Assembly (NCBI GenBank): GCA_903813345.2
Contig: CAIIXF020000457.1
Location: forward strand, 206,513-270,512
From: Owenia fusiformis
Lineage: Eukaryota > Annelida > Polychaeta > Sabellida > Oweniidae
DNA: 64,000 bases
Direction of reading: 5' to 3'
Shown here: piece after piece, positions 1 through 12,230 of the stretch
Position numbering within the stretch: position 1 is the stretch's first letter
Layout of the letters: each line of letters starts with the position of its first letter
Notes under the pieces: generated by a model
The model's database searches: none
What the model was told of the DNA's origin: nothing
The model's input: the letters and a program-made list of their open reading frames with translations, nothing else
Translations under genes and position numbers: made by a program

Positions 1-848
1 CTATTCTAACTGATATGAAGCAAACACAATGATGTGGGTGTGGTGTAGGTTTTAAAAATTAATCTGAGGAATCCTTAAGGGATTTTATGTTTAGTTTCGT
101 GTGTATTCGATTTAGAAGACATTTACCTTTCTCATAGACAACGTATTTTCCAAAACACTAAGGGGCAGGGGGATCAGATTCATTTAAAACTATAACGGAA
201 CAATCCAGTATTACTAATTAAACGTGATTGAACTATATTGAACCTCTGCACTTTCCAGATATAGCATAAACGGGATTTCGAAAGTCATCTTCGATTAGCT
301 AGTATATGTCTCTCCATGAACTCCTCAAGATTATTAAAATTCACAAAAGTACAACATAACGTAACGTACCGACGCCTAATGGTCAAAAAGGTTGGAAGAT
401 AACTACCCCGGTGAAATATTAATCACCATATCAACACTTTCATAAAATAAAATAGCATTCAACAAGAGGTAAAAAATCACTTTTACCTGTTTATCTGTAC
501 CAGGGATACATGAACATGTTCGTTGAATATCACTTGTTACTCATGAAACCCTTATGCGTTTTGAAATTAAATCATTGCATTGTTTACATTTCAATTACAG
601 GGACAACGAACATTGGAGATGTCAACGTACATTTTTGATTTTTAAAATTATACCAAATATCCAAACCTTCAACCTTTACCTCGAAATGTCCAAAATGTGC
701 GTTCACCTTAAGCATAGCAAAGGGTCCAGCTCTGCATGATTCGAAACATTAAAGAAGATTGATTATAAAAAAATAACATCTCCCTTATACATGGTATATA
801 GACAAGAATAAAAAGACACACAAATAAAAAATATGTAAGCGCTTTGGC
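1..848. other. Intergenic, no gene recognised
   Basis: AT-rich sequence with only short random reading frames. I see no splice-flanked coding stretch and no obvious repeat structure before the tRNA-like segment that follows. Confidence 0.5.
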
Positions 849-950
849 GGGTTGGAACCTGAAACAATGGGAAATGATACCTTACAAATAATTATATACA
901 GTACTTACCAGCGCCTCTATCCATTCAGCCACAGCAGTTCGGATGTCCCC
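845..950 (-). repeat. tRNA-like (Pol III promoter) segment, possible SINE head or tRNA pseudogene
   Basis: On the minus strand there is an A-box-like TGGCTGAATGG (931-921) followed by a B-box-like GGTTCCAACCC (859-849). The spacing between the boxes is longer than in an intronless tRNA, so this is either a tRNA-derived SINE head or a tRNA pseudogene with an insertion. I could not fold a convincing cloverleaf by eye. Confidence 0.4.
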
Positions 951-1059
951 TCAGTGTAAATTGTCCAAGGGATACTATTATATAACATAGGACAATGAAT
1001 ACTAGGGATAAAGGTCCTAGTACAGCATTTCAATAATGGTCCCCCTTGGACCTAAATCC

Positions 1060-1740
1060 CTAGGAACCCCTACGGACCAAATTTTCAAAAACGGGCTATA
1101 AATTTTCAAAAATTTTCCGCGCGACCCTAGGATGGGCCCAGAAAAAAATGTTCGCCAAAAATATTTTAGGGCCTCTTTAATTGGCCTTTACTTGACCTTT
1201 TTACTTGACCTTTTTGGGCCTTATTTTGTTTAAATTTTAGATTAATTTTCAAAAAACGGGCCATAAATCTTCAAAATGTAGGCCAAAATTTGGGTTCTAA
1301 GGCCCTAAAAGGTTTTCCGCGCGGCCATAGGATGGGCCCAGAAAAAAATGTTGGGCCAAAAATATTGTAGGGCCTCTTTAGTTGGCCTTTACTTGACCTT
1401 TTTACTTGACCTTTTGGGCCTTTTTTTCAATTTTAGGCCAAATTTTCAAAAACGGGCCATAAATTTTCAAAATTTTGGTTCTAGGGCCCTAAAAGGTTTT
1501 CTGCACGGCTATAGGATTGGACCAGAAAAACATGTTGGCCCATAAATATTGTAGGGCCTCTATAGTGGGCCGTTTTTGGGCATTACTTGACCTTTTTGGG
1601 CCTTTTTTTCAATTTTGGGCCAAATCTTCAAAGAACGGGCCATACATTTTCAGAATTTTGGCCCAAATTTTGATTTTAGGGTTCTAAAATATTTTCTTTG
1701 CTGCCCTAGGATGGTTCGAGCCCCCCCCCCCCCCCCCCCT
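1060..1740. repeat. Tandem repeat, unit about 180-200 bp, ~3.5 copies, ending in a poly-C run
   Basis: The block containing 'ggatgggcccagaaaaa' recurs near 1131 and 1332, and in diverged form near 1513 and 1708. Each copy also carries 'acttgacctttttgggcc' and 'aaaacgggccataaa'. The array ends in a C homopolymer at about 1722-1739. Short reading frames inside it have no coding support. Confidence 0.85.
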
Positions 1741-1984
1741 TACAAAAAGCTGGCTATTTATACATGTTCCCGGGGCCTATGCTCTTGTAGATTATTGAAT
1801 ATGTAGATACATATTACTTCCTGCGATTCAAGCTATGTGGATTTTAATACTTAGTTTCAAAATCTAACATGGCTCTCGAAGTGAGTAAGATACAGATTCA
1901 ATATTCAACAGTTAGAATAAGATGCTACCTTTAAATAATAGTATGAATTCCGTTTGCCGTCAGGTCGTCATTTAAAAACCTCCA

Positions 1985-2172
1985 TCTACTTCCGGTTTGA
2001 AAGTGCAAATATCTGAAGATAAAAGCTTCATAAAAACTGCCGATTTTGCATATTACCCGTGATCAACAAACCAAAAAATATATTTACTGTATAAAAGTTG
2101 AAGTAGAGAATGTGGTGATATATTTTTGTTGGCGTAGGATTACTTGAAAAAGTGGATAAACCGACAGAAAAG
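1985..2172 (+). promoter_or_regulatory. Putative promoter and noncoding first exon of zinc-finger gene A
   Basis: An ETS-type site (acttccggt) lies at about 1988-1996. A strong donor, AAAG|GTGAGT, follows at 2172/2173. The next good acceptor on this strand is the TTTCAG at 3424 that opens the first coding exon of gene A. This suggests a 5'UTR exon ending at 2172. The transcription start itself cannot be seen. Confidence 0.35.
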
Positions 2173-2654
2173 GTGAGTATAAAATCTGGGCAGGAAAAAT
2201 GCCCCCATTTTTCTTGAGGTCATGACCCTATGCATAAATTATGCCCTTGTGGCGTTGCCTTTGTCTTAATCAAAAACAATATACATCTTGTGTTCAATGT
2301 GTTGTTATATTACAACTACTTCTAACACTTTGCTGGATTTGTAATTGATTTCATGCTTCTCTTCAACTTGCACAAGGCAAATATTTGATCCTGAGTCATT
2401 CAAGTTTTATAGTGCAATTTTGTTTCATCAAAAGAAGCAATAGAGGGTCTAGAGCCTTCAACCAGTAAAGCAAGACCTAGTTCATAAAAACATACCAGTA
2501 AAACATTTCAAGATATAGTCTTCAGAAAATTACGATAGTACTTTTGTCAACTGTCCATTCCATATTGGGTTGTGCGTGAATAAAACCTAAAAAAATAACC
2601 AATCAAACATACATACATATGTAATATTATTATATACCCAATATGTAACACTAA

Positions 2655-3060
2655 TCCTGATTGGTCAATACCTGGTCACGTGTTCCGAAATAGATTTACT
2701 ATTTCCCTCGGAAAGCTATATTCCCTCAAATGTGACGTCAGCGGGAATATAACTTTGAACTATTGCCCGCTGACGTCACAATTGTGCAGACGAAAAACAG
2801 AAAAATGGAGGATGAGCACAAACACAAATCAACTCCGTTCACCATGACAGACGTGCGTGAACGATACAATATAAGCAACGTGTATAAAGTTCCCTAAGCT
2901 CAATACGTCTGTGTAATTTCAAGTGTTATGATAATCTATTCCGCGTGTTAAACGCGATTGAATTTGTCAAGTGAGAGTCTCAGAGGCAAAAATTTCTGTT
3001 GAGCATCTGATGACGTCACAGCTTATAATGCTAACAATGGACCCGGGGAGGGGGCTTTCT
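2655..3060. repeat. Dispersed repeat, copy 1, with three CRE sites
   Basis: This segment is recognisably similar to 52925-53330 in the window. Shared stretches include 'tccgttcacc', 'gacagacgtgcg', 'ataaagttccctaagct' and 'caagtgagagtct'. It carries perfect TGACGTCA palindromes at 2733-2740, 2771-2778 and 3011-3018. A 30-residue reading frame at 2805-2897 is open here but broken in the other copy. It lies in the presumed first intron of gene A. The family is unknown to me. Confidence 0.75.
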
Positions 3061-3120
3061 AAGCCTTTTTGGCCTTTGCAGAGGAAACGGGACAAGAGTC
3101 AGTATAGGGTATATAATAAA

Positions 3121-3289
3121 ACAAATAGTGACTGCCATTGAGGGCAATAGTGTAAATGATTTCCCCTTGGGAATATCCTCTACAATGTACTATTCCCTCA
3201 GCCTGCGGCTTCGGGAATAGTACATTGTAGAGGATATTCCCTCGGGGAAATAATTTACACTATTGCCCTCAATGGCAGTCACTATTTGT
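3121..3289. repeat. Near-perfect foldback (inverted repeat), ~77-bp arms
   Basis: The left arm (3121-3197) starts acaaatagtgactgccattg and the right arm (3213-3289) ends with its reverse complement. About 15 bases separate the arms. It looks like a palindromic MITE or the end of the CRE-bearing dispersed repeat just upstream. Confidence 0.9.
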
Positions 3290-3424
3290 ATATTATAGTC
3301 CACCTAAAACATTAGTTGGAAGGTTTCAGTTGAGCAGAATCTTAGTTATGTTGACTGCAAGCATACGTTGTCATGAATTTCTCTATGAGTATGATGATTC
3401 TAAATTTTTGTCGATATGTTTCAG

Positions 3425-4094
3425 ATGTCGGAGGATTTGAAATGTTTGATCCAGGATGAGCTGGCAAAATCTGTCCTCACCTGTTGTAAGAAGTTTATCC
3501 CAACACGCTATGAAGCAGAAATCGATGGTATTGTTTGTGTCAGTCTTGGGAAACAAAAACCAGTGGATATTGTGGTGAAAATTCACAATAAGACATTCCA
3601 TGAGGGCTCAAATGCTGTGGTATCTCAATCAGGTGTCAGTAACTTGAGTAATTTGTTGAATGCAAAAGGAAACTCGTCAGGGAGTACAAGCGTTACGATT
3701 GCCCCATCTACATTGACCTCCAGTGAGCTTGCAAATATGAAATCAATAAGCGGCTCTAAACTAGTCCAAGTTAAACTCAATGCACAAGATCCAGTCGCCA
3801 AAGAGCTTGCTGCAAGTGGGAAATGCTCGTTTGGGGCACTCAAAGCTGCACTTGCTGCTGGGAAAGACAAAAATTCTGAGGGCAAGATATCAAATTATGG
3901 AAACGAGATGAAAAATGAACCTTTGTTAGGTTTTTCTGATGAAACAGAATCAAGTTCTATGGATGCGAATAACATAGCTAGTCAAGTCTTAAAGAAAATG
4001 GTGGAAAAATCACTGAAACAAGATGATGCCCAGGCTATAACGGAATCTTCTGACCTGGGAATGCCTATAATTAATGAGCAATTGAAATCTTTAG
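3425..4094 (+). CDS. Gene A coding exon 1
   Basis: Acceptor tatgtttcag|ATG and donor TTTAG|GTAAGT. It encodes residues 1-223 plus one base. The ATG lies directly at the acceptor. An in-frame ATG at 3416 lies in the intron tail and is not used in this model. Opposite-strand reading frames here are shadows. Confidence 0.8.
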
Positions 4095-7000
4095 GTAAGT
4101 GTTAACAAGAGTATAATGCTATATCTCACTTGTGACATTACTATAGTTTTGATTTCAATATCTATTCCCACAAATATTTTTTAAATTATATTTAAAGTGA
4201 ATATTTACCTGGTGCAACAAATTTTGAGAGTATACGGCCAAATATGTAGATGTGTAGCCAAGTTATTGTGTAAATCTAGATTGATTATGAAAATTGATGA
4301 CAATGAGATAAGGAAAAACAGAAATTTTAGCCACTATTTTTGTGAACATATTGTTACACTTTTGTAATCAGTTGAAATAATGCACTTGCTCATATCATAT
4401 TAATGCCTTGTTCCATCCACAAAGTTGCCACCTAATTCATTTATTTGGTGCCTCCAGGGAGTCAAACATAGCAAGCGTTTGCTACTGGCCAAGAAGTTAA
4501 CCTCTTATTTGAAGGCCACAATTGAGCATTTGAGGGTTACCCTGGAGTGTGCTAATTGTATATACATGTACGTGTTTTAATTTGTCTCATTCGATACCAG
4601 GGTAGTCATGAAAAATTGTATTGTTTGCTTTTGTTTCCAGGCCAATATGTATGTAACCATGCCAACTGTGGCATTCTTCAGTTCCGCACAGTGGATGGCT
4701 ACTGTGCACACATGAAGTCCACACACATGAGCTATGTGTGTAAGTTCTGTGTGCGTGTCTTTAAGAGCTCCTATAACTACACTAGCCACATGAAGTTGCA
4801 TAGTCGTCTAGAAGAGTCCCTTGCCAAGGCTAAAGATATGAAACTTAATTGCCCAACCATAAAAACCTTGGGAAGTACAGGTGCCACCAGCACTACAACT
4901 TCTACAACAAAGCAATCACAAGCAGGGGTCAAATACAGATGTGGAATATGCGATAAAAAGTGCAATTTTAAAGGAAGCATTTATTACCATTTTAAGAAAT
5001 ATCATGGAGCAACGAGTGCTTCCATAAACTACTGTGGAAAATGTGGACTGTATCTGTTAGATAAAGCCCAGATGAACATACACAGGAAGTCCTGTGAGGG
5101 TGAGGCCAATTTAGGCGAGGCTTACAGTGAGACGGAGGCAATGGGAGATGAAGGCCCATACACATGCTCTCACCAAAATTGCAAAATTGAGTGTGCTTCA
5201 ATTTTGGAACTGCGAGAGCACATTTTCAAGAAGCATACAAACATGCCCCGTTACAACTGTAAAGTATGTAATAAGTACATCGAGGATGAGAATGAGTTTA
5301 AAAGCCATTTCAACACACACAGAATCAAAGGTAGGAATAAGTAAATATTCAATAGTTTCATCATTTTAGAGCAGTCTGTTTCTGGAAATTTTACTCCTCA
5401 GATCATGCACATTGAATTCAACTAAATGTCCTAATTGAATGAAATCCTGTGTCAAGGGCACAGTTTAAGCACATTGTACTTAATCTAATGAGACATCAGT
5501 ATCTGTATGTTTACCTGATCTCTAGGTGAATAATTGTTTAAATATTTCCTTTATTTTGCAGGTCAGACAGGTGCTCTGGAATGCTGCTTTTGTGGGCAGA
5601 GCAAGGACAGCATTCCCAACCTCATTCTTCACCAGCAATCCTGCATGGGCAATTGTGCCAAATCAGACAGCCCTGAATCTGGAAATGCTGCCAATGATGA
5701 ACTAATTGAACCCCTGGAGGATATTGGTAAAGGATTTAAAATTAAATTATTTTGTAAAATTTGTCCGAACTATCTTGTGCCTGGATAAAGACGATTACAT
5801 TGAGAGATGTGTAGATTATAAATGTGTTCTTAGAGTAAACAGATTCTATTCTCGTCATATACTTTAGAATGATATCTAAAAGCTAGTTTTCATGTCATTA
5901 TCAAGATACAGTGTCACCAATTTTTGAGTTTCTTCTTTCTTTCCTGAAAAATGAACACAATTGATTTAGCATTTTCCAAGATATAGCAATTTCTTTCAGT
6001 TGCGTTTTTTGAACCCCTTGTATTGTATTTTTGAAATTTAAAATCTGAACAGAATAGATACAGATAAGTTGAGATTAATTTTGAAAAAATGTAACAATTT
6101 CAAAATCATCTAGCAAAAAAGTTTTAATCCAAATGGATTTGGACATTTCTACTTTTATAATTTAATGACTTTTATATTTGATCTTTGGGATTTTAAGAAA
6201 AACATTGGTATCCTATTTGGAAAGTTTGCTTCTCACATTTCATAATCTGTAGTGATCTGTGATGCTCCTTAAAGATGTTATTTTCTGATTGACATGCTTT
6301 TTCTACTGTGACACATTGGCAATATCTGTTACCATGGTAACATATTAGGGTATTTAAGGACATGTTACCTGTGAATAATTATTACACTCGTTGCTGTCAA
6401 AGGTGAAAAACATCTGACTTTATTGTTCATGAATTCATAACAGTTTTCCCAATGGTTTATTTGTCAGATGATTGAATTCACACTTAGATTCATATTTGAA
6501 AAGAGAAATTTGCAAAATATTCTTTAATTCTTCAATGCTTCATCTCAATGTACTTGAATCACTGTAAGGAACAAGTTCATTACAGACTAGCCTTTTAACT
6601 TGATCCTGTCTAGTGCCATGGCCTTTCCAAACTCCTTACCTAGGTATGGACACTGCTCCCCCTCCATTCTCCTTTGTTCATCTTAAGCATTCTCTTTTTC
6701 CTTCCTATTTTCTATTGAATCTCATCCTCTACTCATTTCTCTCTTCTCCGTTTATCTTTCCTCAAGACACCAAAACTCCTCCATTATTTCAATCTGCCTG
6801 GCGTAGGAATAGTAAAAATTACAAAAACCTAAAATGTTGCACAAAAATTACAAAACTAAATTGCGCAATTAGTTACTAAATTCTCATTGAGTTAATTCAA
6901 TCTGCCTGGAGTAAAAAATAAAAATAGCAAAATCCTAAAATGTTGCACAGAAAACCACAAAAGCCTAAAATGTTGCACAAAAGATTACAAAAACCTAAAA

Positions 7001-9022
7001 TTTGGCACAATAAGTTACAAAATTCTAAAATGTTGCACTAGAAATAGCAAAATCCTATGGAGAGCACTGCTTTTCCATCTTATTTCCTCTCACATTTCAT
7101 CCCCTACTCGTTCTCCCAATCAACTCCACTCCTTGCCATATATCTTATCATAATCAACATATCACCATTTTATACATTCTCTTTCATCTTACAGGAGATG
7201 AGGATATGAGCCAGACTGCCATTGTGTACCCTGAACCATGCGATGATGACCCAGCTGCCAAGAAGCAGAAGATGGAGGATGATACCATGGAGCTGTTCTA
7301 TGGTAATACTTTATTAAGTTTCAACCATGTCACCTTCTGGTTCTCACTAGGGGTTTAAGGAGTGGGATTTTTGAGTAAATTTTAGTATTTTGTAAAAATT
7401 TGTAAAATTTATTGGCACTCTTTTAGGTCATGATAGGGATGGGGTCTTATTCTAGGAGCAAATCAAAAAAGGCTGAGTTAGCACCCTGTTGAGGAGACAA
7501 AATGCAATTACAGCAATATTGTAAATAAATTACAATTGAGTTTCAGGACTACTTATTTGGGATATTATTTGAGACAATTCTTTCTTTGAAATGTACTACC
7601 CAATGTCATACCCACTGTTTTGATATAAATAATATGTTAATAAATTTGAATATTTGTAAGTGCAGTATGTGCATATTAGGAACAGTTCATTACACTAAGT
7701 GAAGTCTTTCTTGATTCTTTATTTCGATTCATACCAATGCAAAAAGTGACCTTAGATCTATTGTAGAAATTTTGACGGCAGTCAGTGGAATAAACAATGT
7801 ATAGATCATTAACAGAAGTCCATTATCATTTTATTTTGACATGGTTTCCATGGTTACGTTTTATCTATGAAGTCTTAGCTTAATGAAGTTCTTTTAATGG
7901 TTCCTAGTACCATTAAATCAACCCTTTACATGAAGTATTGCATTCACAATTAATACAAGTCATGTACATATAAAATTAATCCCATTCGCCCACATTAAAT
8001 CAAACATTTTAATTGCAGGAAATCAAGGAGAGAACTCAGGTGAAGAAAATGAAGACTCCCCTTTCCAGATCCAGTCAGTATTTTCCCTCGGGGGTAACGT
8101 CCAGGCGACAAATCTTGATTTCCAGTCTAAGGGAGGGCGAGCCCAAACAAACATGAATGAAGGCCCTTCTAATGCCAGCATGATTGTATTCCCTGGCCAA
8201 GACATGATTAATTACGATTTGAGCTTGGATAATTTTGAGCAGGAAGATGAACAGGAACCGATAGATGATGACACTTCGCTTACTTACAGCCCCCGTTCTT
8301 CTAGATCTAGAAAGGGGAGCCCCAAAGCGAAGGGGGCTGCAAAAAGAAAGTTACGTGATATCCTCCCAAGACCAAAGAATTCAAAGCGTGAGATCCAACC
8401 TCTTGATGATATCGAATCTAAAGCCAGTTACACATGCGATCTGTGTGATATCAGCATGAAGAATTTTCAAGATTTTAACTGTCATGTAGTAATGACGCAT
8501 CGTAAAGTTGTGTGCAAATTTTGTGCTCGGACATTTGCAAGCCAGCGAAACCTACGACGTCACGAGCGAGGTCACACAGGAGAGAAACCATATAAATGCA
8601 AAATCTGCGGAAAATCATTCACTCGGGATGATAAACTGAAGCGCCATCTGCAGCAACATGACGATAACAAAATTGTGAATTATCACTGCAAATATTGCGA
8701 CCAGACTTTCTCGAGAGTAACCGACTCATTAAAGCATCTGCAGATGGCACATAAAACTAAAATAAACACGCCAAATGGTGCAAACTTTGAGGAACATTTT
8801 AAAACCATTGAATGTATGGATGTAAATGGCACAACAGGGGAGAAAGATATTGTAGAGGATCCAAATGTATCCAAAGATGATTCATTTGCGATGGAAGGAG
8901 ATGATGGTGCCAAAAAGGATGTTGATGACACAAATAGTGCTGATGTCACAAATGGGACTGGTGCCACAAATGAGGCTGATGTCATGAATCAAGATGAAAC
9001 TCCCAAACAGGAAGATGTTTAG
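3425..9022 (+). CDS. Gene A: multi-C2H2 zinc-finger protein (878 aa, five coding exons)
   Basis: Join 3425-4094, 4641-5330, 5562-5726, 7195-7302, 8019-9022; 2637 nt including the TAG stop. It is a predicted nuclear DNA-binding regulator. Residues 1-223 have no domain I recognise; the first ~60 look folded and the rest is Ser/Thr-rich. Exon 2 carries six finger-like units (about 228-450), one of C2HC type. Exon 3 has a degenerate Cys-rich unit. The last exon has an acidic/Ser region, a basic patch (about 643-668, probable NLS) and four fingers (about 683-705, 710-730, 738-758, 768-789) with an HTGEKPY linker between the second and third of this block, then an acidic tail. The start is the first ATG after the TTTCAG acceptor, so a 5'UTR exon is expected. 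All four coding introns are phase 1 and split a glycine codon. No orthologue is recognised. Confidence 0.85.
4641..5330 (+). CDS. Gene A coding exon 2 (six C2H2-type fingers)
   Basis: Acceptor ttgtttccag and donor AAAG|GTAGGA. Phase 1 on both sides. Finger units begin at C-x4-C (residue ~228), then C-x2-C units near 254, 324 and 355. A C-x4-C unit lies near 400 and a final C-x2-C near 430. The fourth ends in Cys rather than His. A Thr/Ser-rich linker separates the second and third units. Confidence 0.9.
5562..5726 (+). CDS. Gene A coding exon 3 (degenerate Cys/His unit)
   Basis: Acceptor ttattttgcag and donor TTG|GTAAAG. Phase 1 on both sides, 165 nt. It contains a CCFCGQ motif followed by H-x3-C-x3-C, an atypical finger remnant or a C2HC-like unit, then an acidic stretch. 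Confidence 0.8.
6795..7060. repeat. Degenerate short tandem repeat in gene A intron
   Basis: The motif 'cctaaaatgttgcaca' with an adjoining 'aattacaaaa' recurs about six times at roughly 35-bp spacing, with an interruption in the middle. It lies in the intron between coding exons 3 and 4. The rest of this 1.5-kb intron shows nothing notable. Confidence 0.7.
7195..7302 (+). CDS. Gene A coding exon 4
   Basis: Acceptor catcttacag and donor CTATG|GTAATA. 108 nt, phase 1 on both sides. It encodes an acidic linker with a short basic AAKKQK patch. It is absent from simple long-ORF scans but is required to keep frame between exons 3 and 5. Confidence 0.75.
8019..9022 (+). CDS. Gene A terminal coding exon (four C2H2 fingers)
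   Basis: Acceptor tttaattgcag at 8018. The frame is open from 8019 to the TAG at 9020-9022. It holds the basic patch, the four-finger block and an acidic, Asn/Thr-rich tail. A 3'UTR probably follows to about 9490, where an AATAAA occurs (caaataaaag at about 9469). Confidence 0.9.
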
Positions 9023-11089
9023 TAGATCACCAAATTCCTATTCAACATTGATTAAATTTGTAGTTTAGAAATCATTAATTAATAATGCAGAGAAATTGTG
9101 GCAATTTGCATTTCTTCATTATTTACTAATTTTCTATGTTGTACATTAGATGTGCTTGTAAAAGAATGTCTGTGTTTTTGTGTTTCTGTTACATGTCTTT
9201 ATGGAGAAGCTACTATAGAAATGCTGAATTTTATGTATTTTCGTGCAATACAAAATGTATTCTTGGTTATAAAGATATGATAACCACAACGTTTCGTGAA
9301 TTTTGGAAAGTTACCCAAAGTTGAAGATCTAATAAGACTTATTGTGCATTTAATTGAACAGTTTTCTAATATGTTGTTTGTTTGTAATCAGTGAAATGCA
9401 ATACCAGCTCATTCAATAAGTTTGTGGAAAACTCCCTGTCATTTTATCATAGCAGCCATACAAATAAAAGAAACTAATGATTCCTGAATCTAAAATCATA
9501 TATTTTTAGTGTTATGTAAATATTTCATTGAAGTAACTCAAAATTCTTACTTGTACCTGTTTACAATTAAATATTTACACTAAGAATGTGTGCAAAATGT
9601 AAAATCCTAAATAGGGTGGAAAAAGTGAAATGAGCAAGTAAACAGCCATGTATAGAGTAAATTCTGACAGTTCATAATACATTGTATATAGAAGTGCCAG
9701 CCATCCAAACTAAGTTGTTAATTTCAGAGAGAATTGTTTAAAACTGAAAAATTCATTAAACTAGTGAAAAGTGTAGTATATGTTAAAAGCTTAGATAAAT
9801 AATATGTATGTACATATATGTTATATATTGAATTACTCTTTCATGCTCTTCTACACAGCATTACAGATATATATCTACTAGTAATCAGTATTTCTGATGA
9901 TTCTTTTGTATAGGCAGTCTGGAATTTCCTTCTTAGTCATGTTGTCAGATGAAAGCTTAGATAGCTGCTAGTGCATGAAGTATTTCATATGCAATGTTCT
10001 TGATATTGTCCACATTTTAGATGATTTAATTAAATTATTTTGCTGTACTACATTTAATGCACATTTTTGTCAAGACCATGCATTCTTTTTTCTAAATAAT
10101 GTATTTTTACTTCAAAAATGAAAAAAGTAAAATAGTAAAAGTGTTATATTCACTCATTTGTGAGCTTAGATAAATATGGGTCTTAAAAAGGATTTAGAAG
10201 AAGTCACTCTCCCTTTTACATGAGAATAAAATAGAATGGTGTGTAATTAATGAATATACCAATATTATTCAATGTACCATATTTAATTAGTCTCGCATCG
10301 AGTATCTGTGAACTTTACCCCCCTCCCCTGCGTGTATCCCATGATAAAATACGATGGGAGGGGATATATTGCTTGCATAAAGTCACAGTATAAGTCTCCC
10401 CTTCTACTGCAGGCTGTGAGTAAATATAGTAAGTGGAAGGGGTGACACTTGATTTGAAACTTTAAGACTTAGTATAGATATTCTTGAATTGGATCTCTGC
10501 CCCCACTCCTCTTTAGCACATTGTGCATATAAAAGGATACTTGGTGAACCAAAGGGGGTGTGGGGGTGAAGAGAGACTTGGGGCAATACAAAACTACTGA
10601 TGTAACTTATTTATTAACATGTATAACATGTATTATATATATATATACTTATAGACTTCATATTGAATAAATTTATTGTATGTAGTAAATAGTTGTTATT
10701 TGTTAATATTACTTGATTCTGATTTGTCAGAATGGTCAATAGTTGAAGTGCTGTTCTAGATTTCTCTAAGTATGATGTCATGATTATACATCAAAGGGAA
10801 TGGCTGGCAGAACATGAAAAGGAATACTAAATTATTGGCATACTCCATGTGAATCGGAACTAAGAATCCATTTTTATTGGTTCAGACTTGCATATTGACC
10901 AAGAACAAGGTGACACAAAATAAATGACATCCACCCACATAATGTTGTATAACTTTTTTGTCGGCAAAAATTCTGATTTGTTTTATGGAACATTATAACT
11001 AGCATCCATGGTTCAACTTCACAAGAAGGATCAGATGACTAACTTGACTAAATGCAGATTTATGAAAATATTGATATCGTCCTTGTGAT
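9023..11089. other. Gene A 3'UTR and downstream intergenic sequence
   Basis: AT-rich sequence. The first ~470 bp is probably 3'UTR (AATAAA near 9469). The rest shows a short TA run near 10636, and no coding exon that I can support on either strand. Confidence 0.5.
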
Positions 11090-12230
11090 ATTCCCCATAT
11101 CAAATCCGTCTTGGTGAACTAGAAAAACAGCAACTCCATGGAGTAGCAAATCCCACTAAACAAAACATGTTTTGATAAATAGCAGCCATATAAAATTTGA
11201 GCCAAATCCATCCACTGGTATTTGAATTATCAAAGATTATGTTTTTCTGAAACATGGTTGCCATTTTGAATTCAGCTGTCATCTTTAGATTTCTTCTTAA
11301 GAAGAGCTCCTATGTCTCAAGGCATCAGCATATACAATTTAATCCAAATCTGTTCACTGGTACTTGAGTTACCAAGGATTACATGTTTAATGAAAAATGG
11401 CAGAGATTTCGATAAATAGCAGCCACCTTGAAAATTTCTTCTCAAGCAGAGCTCCTTTATCTCTAGGCATCAGTATATAAAATTTGAAGTAAATCTGTCC
11501 AATAGTATTCGAGTTACCAAAGATTATCTTTTTTTATGAAAAATGGCAGCCATTTTGAAATTCAGCTGACGCCTTTGAAATTTCTTCTGAAGCAGATCTC
11601 CTTTTTCCCTAAACATCAGCATATAATGATATCAATGATTACGTTTTTTTAGGAAAAATGGCAGCCATTTTGAAATTCAGTGGCCATCTTGAAAATGTCT
11701 TCTTGAGCAGAACTTCTTTGTCTCTAGGCATCAGCATATAGAATTTGAACCAAATCCGGCAACTGGTATTTGAGTTATCAAAGGTTATGTTCTTTTATGA
11801 AAAATGGCGGCCATTTTGAAATTTAGCTGCCATCTTGAAATTCCTTCTAGAGCAGAGGTCCTATGTCCCTAGGCATCAGCATGTAAAATTTGAATCAAAT
11901 CCATTCAATGGTATTTGAGTTATCAAAGATAACGTTTTTTTACGAAAAATGGCAGCCATTTTGAAATATGGTGGCCATCTTGAAAATGTCTTCTTGAGCA
12001 AGGCTCCTTTGTACCCAGGCAACAGCATATAAAATTTGAACCAAATCCATCTACATGTACTAGTATTTGAGTTATCAAAGATTATATTTTTTCCAAAAAA
12101 TGGCCGCCAATTTAGACTAAGTGGCCATATTGAAAATTCCTTCTCGAGCAGAGGCCATACACTCATAAGGCATAAGCCTATAAAATTTGAATGAAATCTG
12201 TCAACCGGTATTTCAGTTATTGGGATAACA
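11090..12230. repeat. Tandem repeat array, unit ~148 bp, about seven copies
   Basis: A block containing 'aaaatggcagccattttgaa' recurs near 11541, 11653, 11801, 11946 and 12099, with earlier diverged copies from 11240. Each unit also has 'tatttgagttatcaaagatt' and 'aggcatcagcatataaaatt'. The ATGGCNGCCAT core is itself palindromic. Minus-strand reading frames inside it are products of the repeat. Confidence 0.9.

Noticed and set aside
11876-12166. 96-codon minus-strand frame
   Set aside because: It lies in the 148-bp tandem array and repeats with it, with no independent coding signal.
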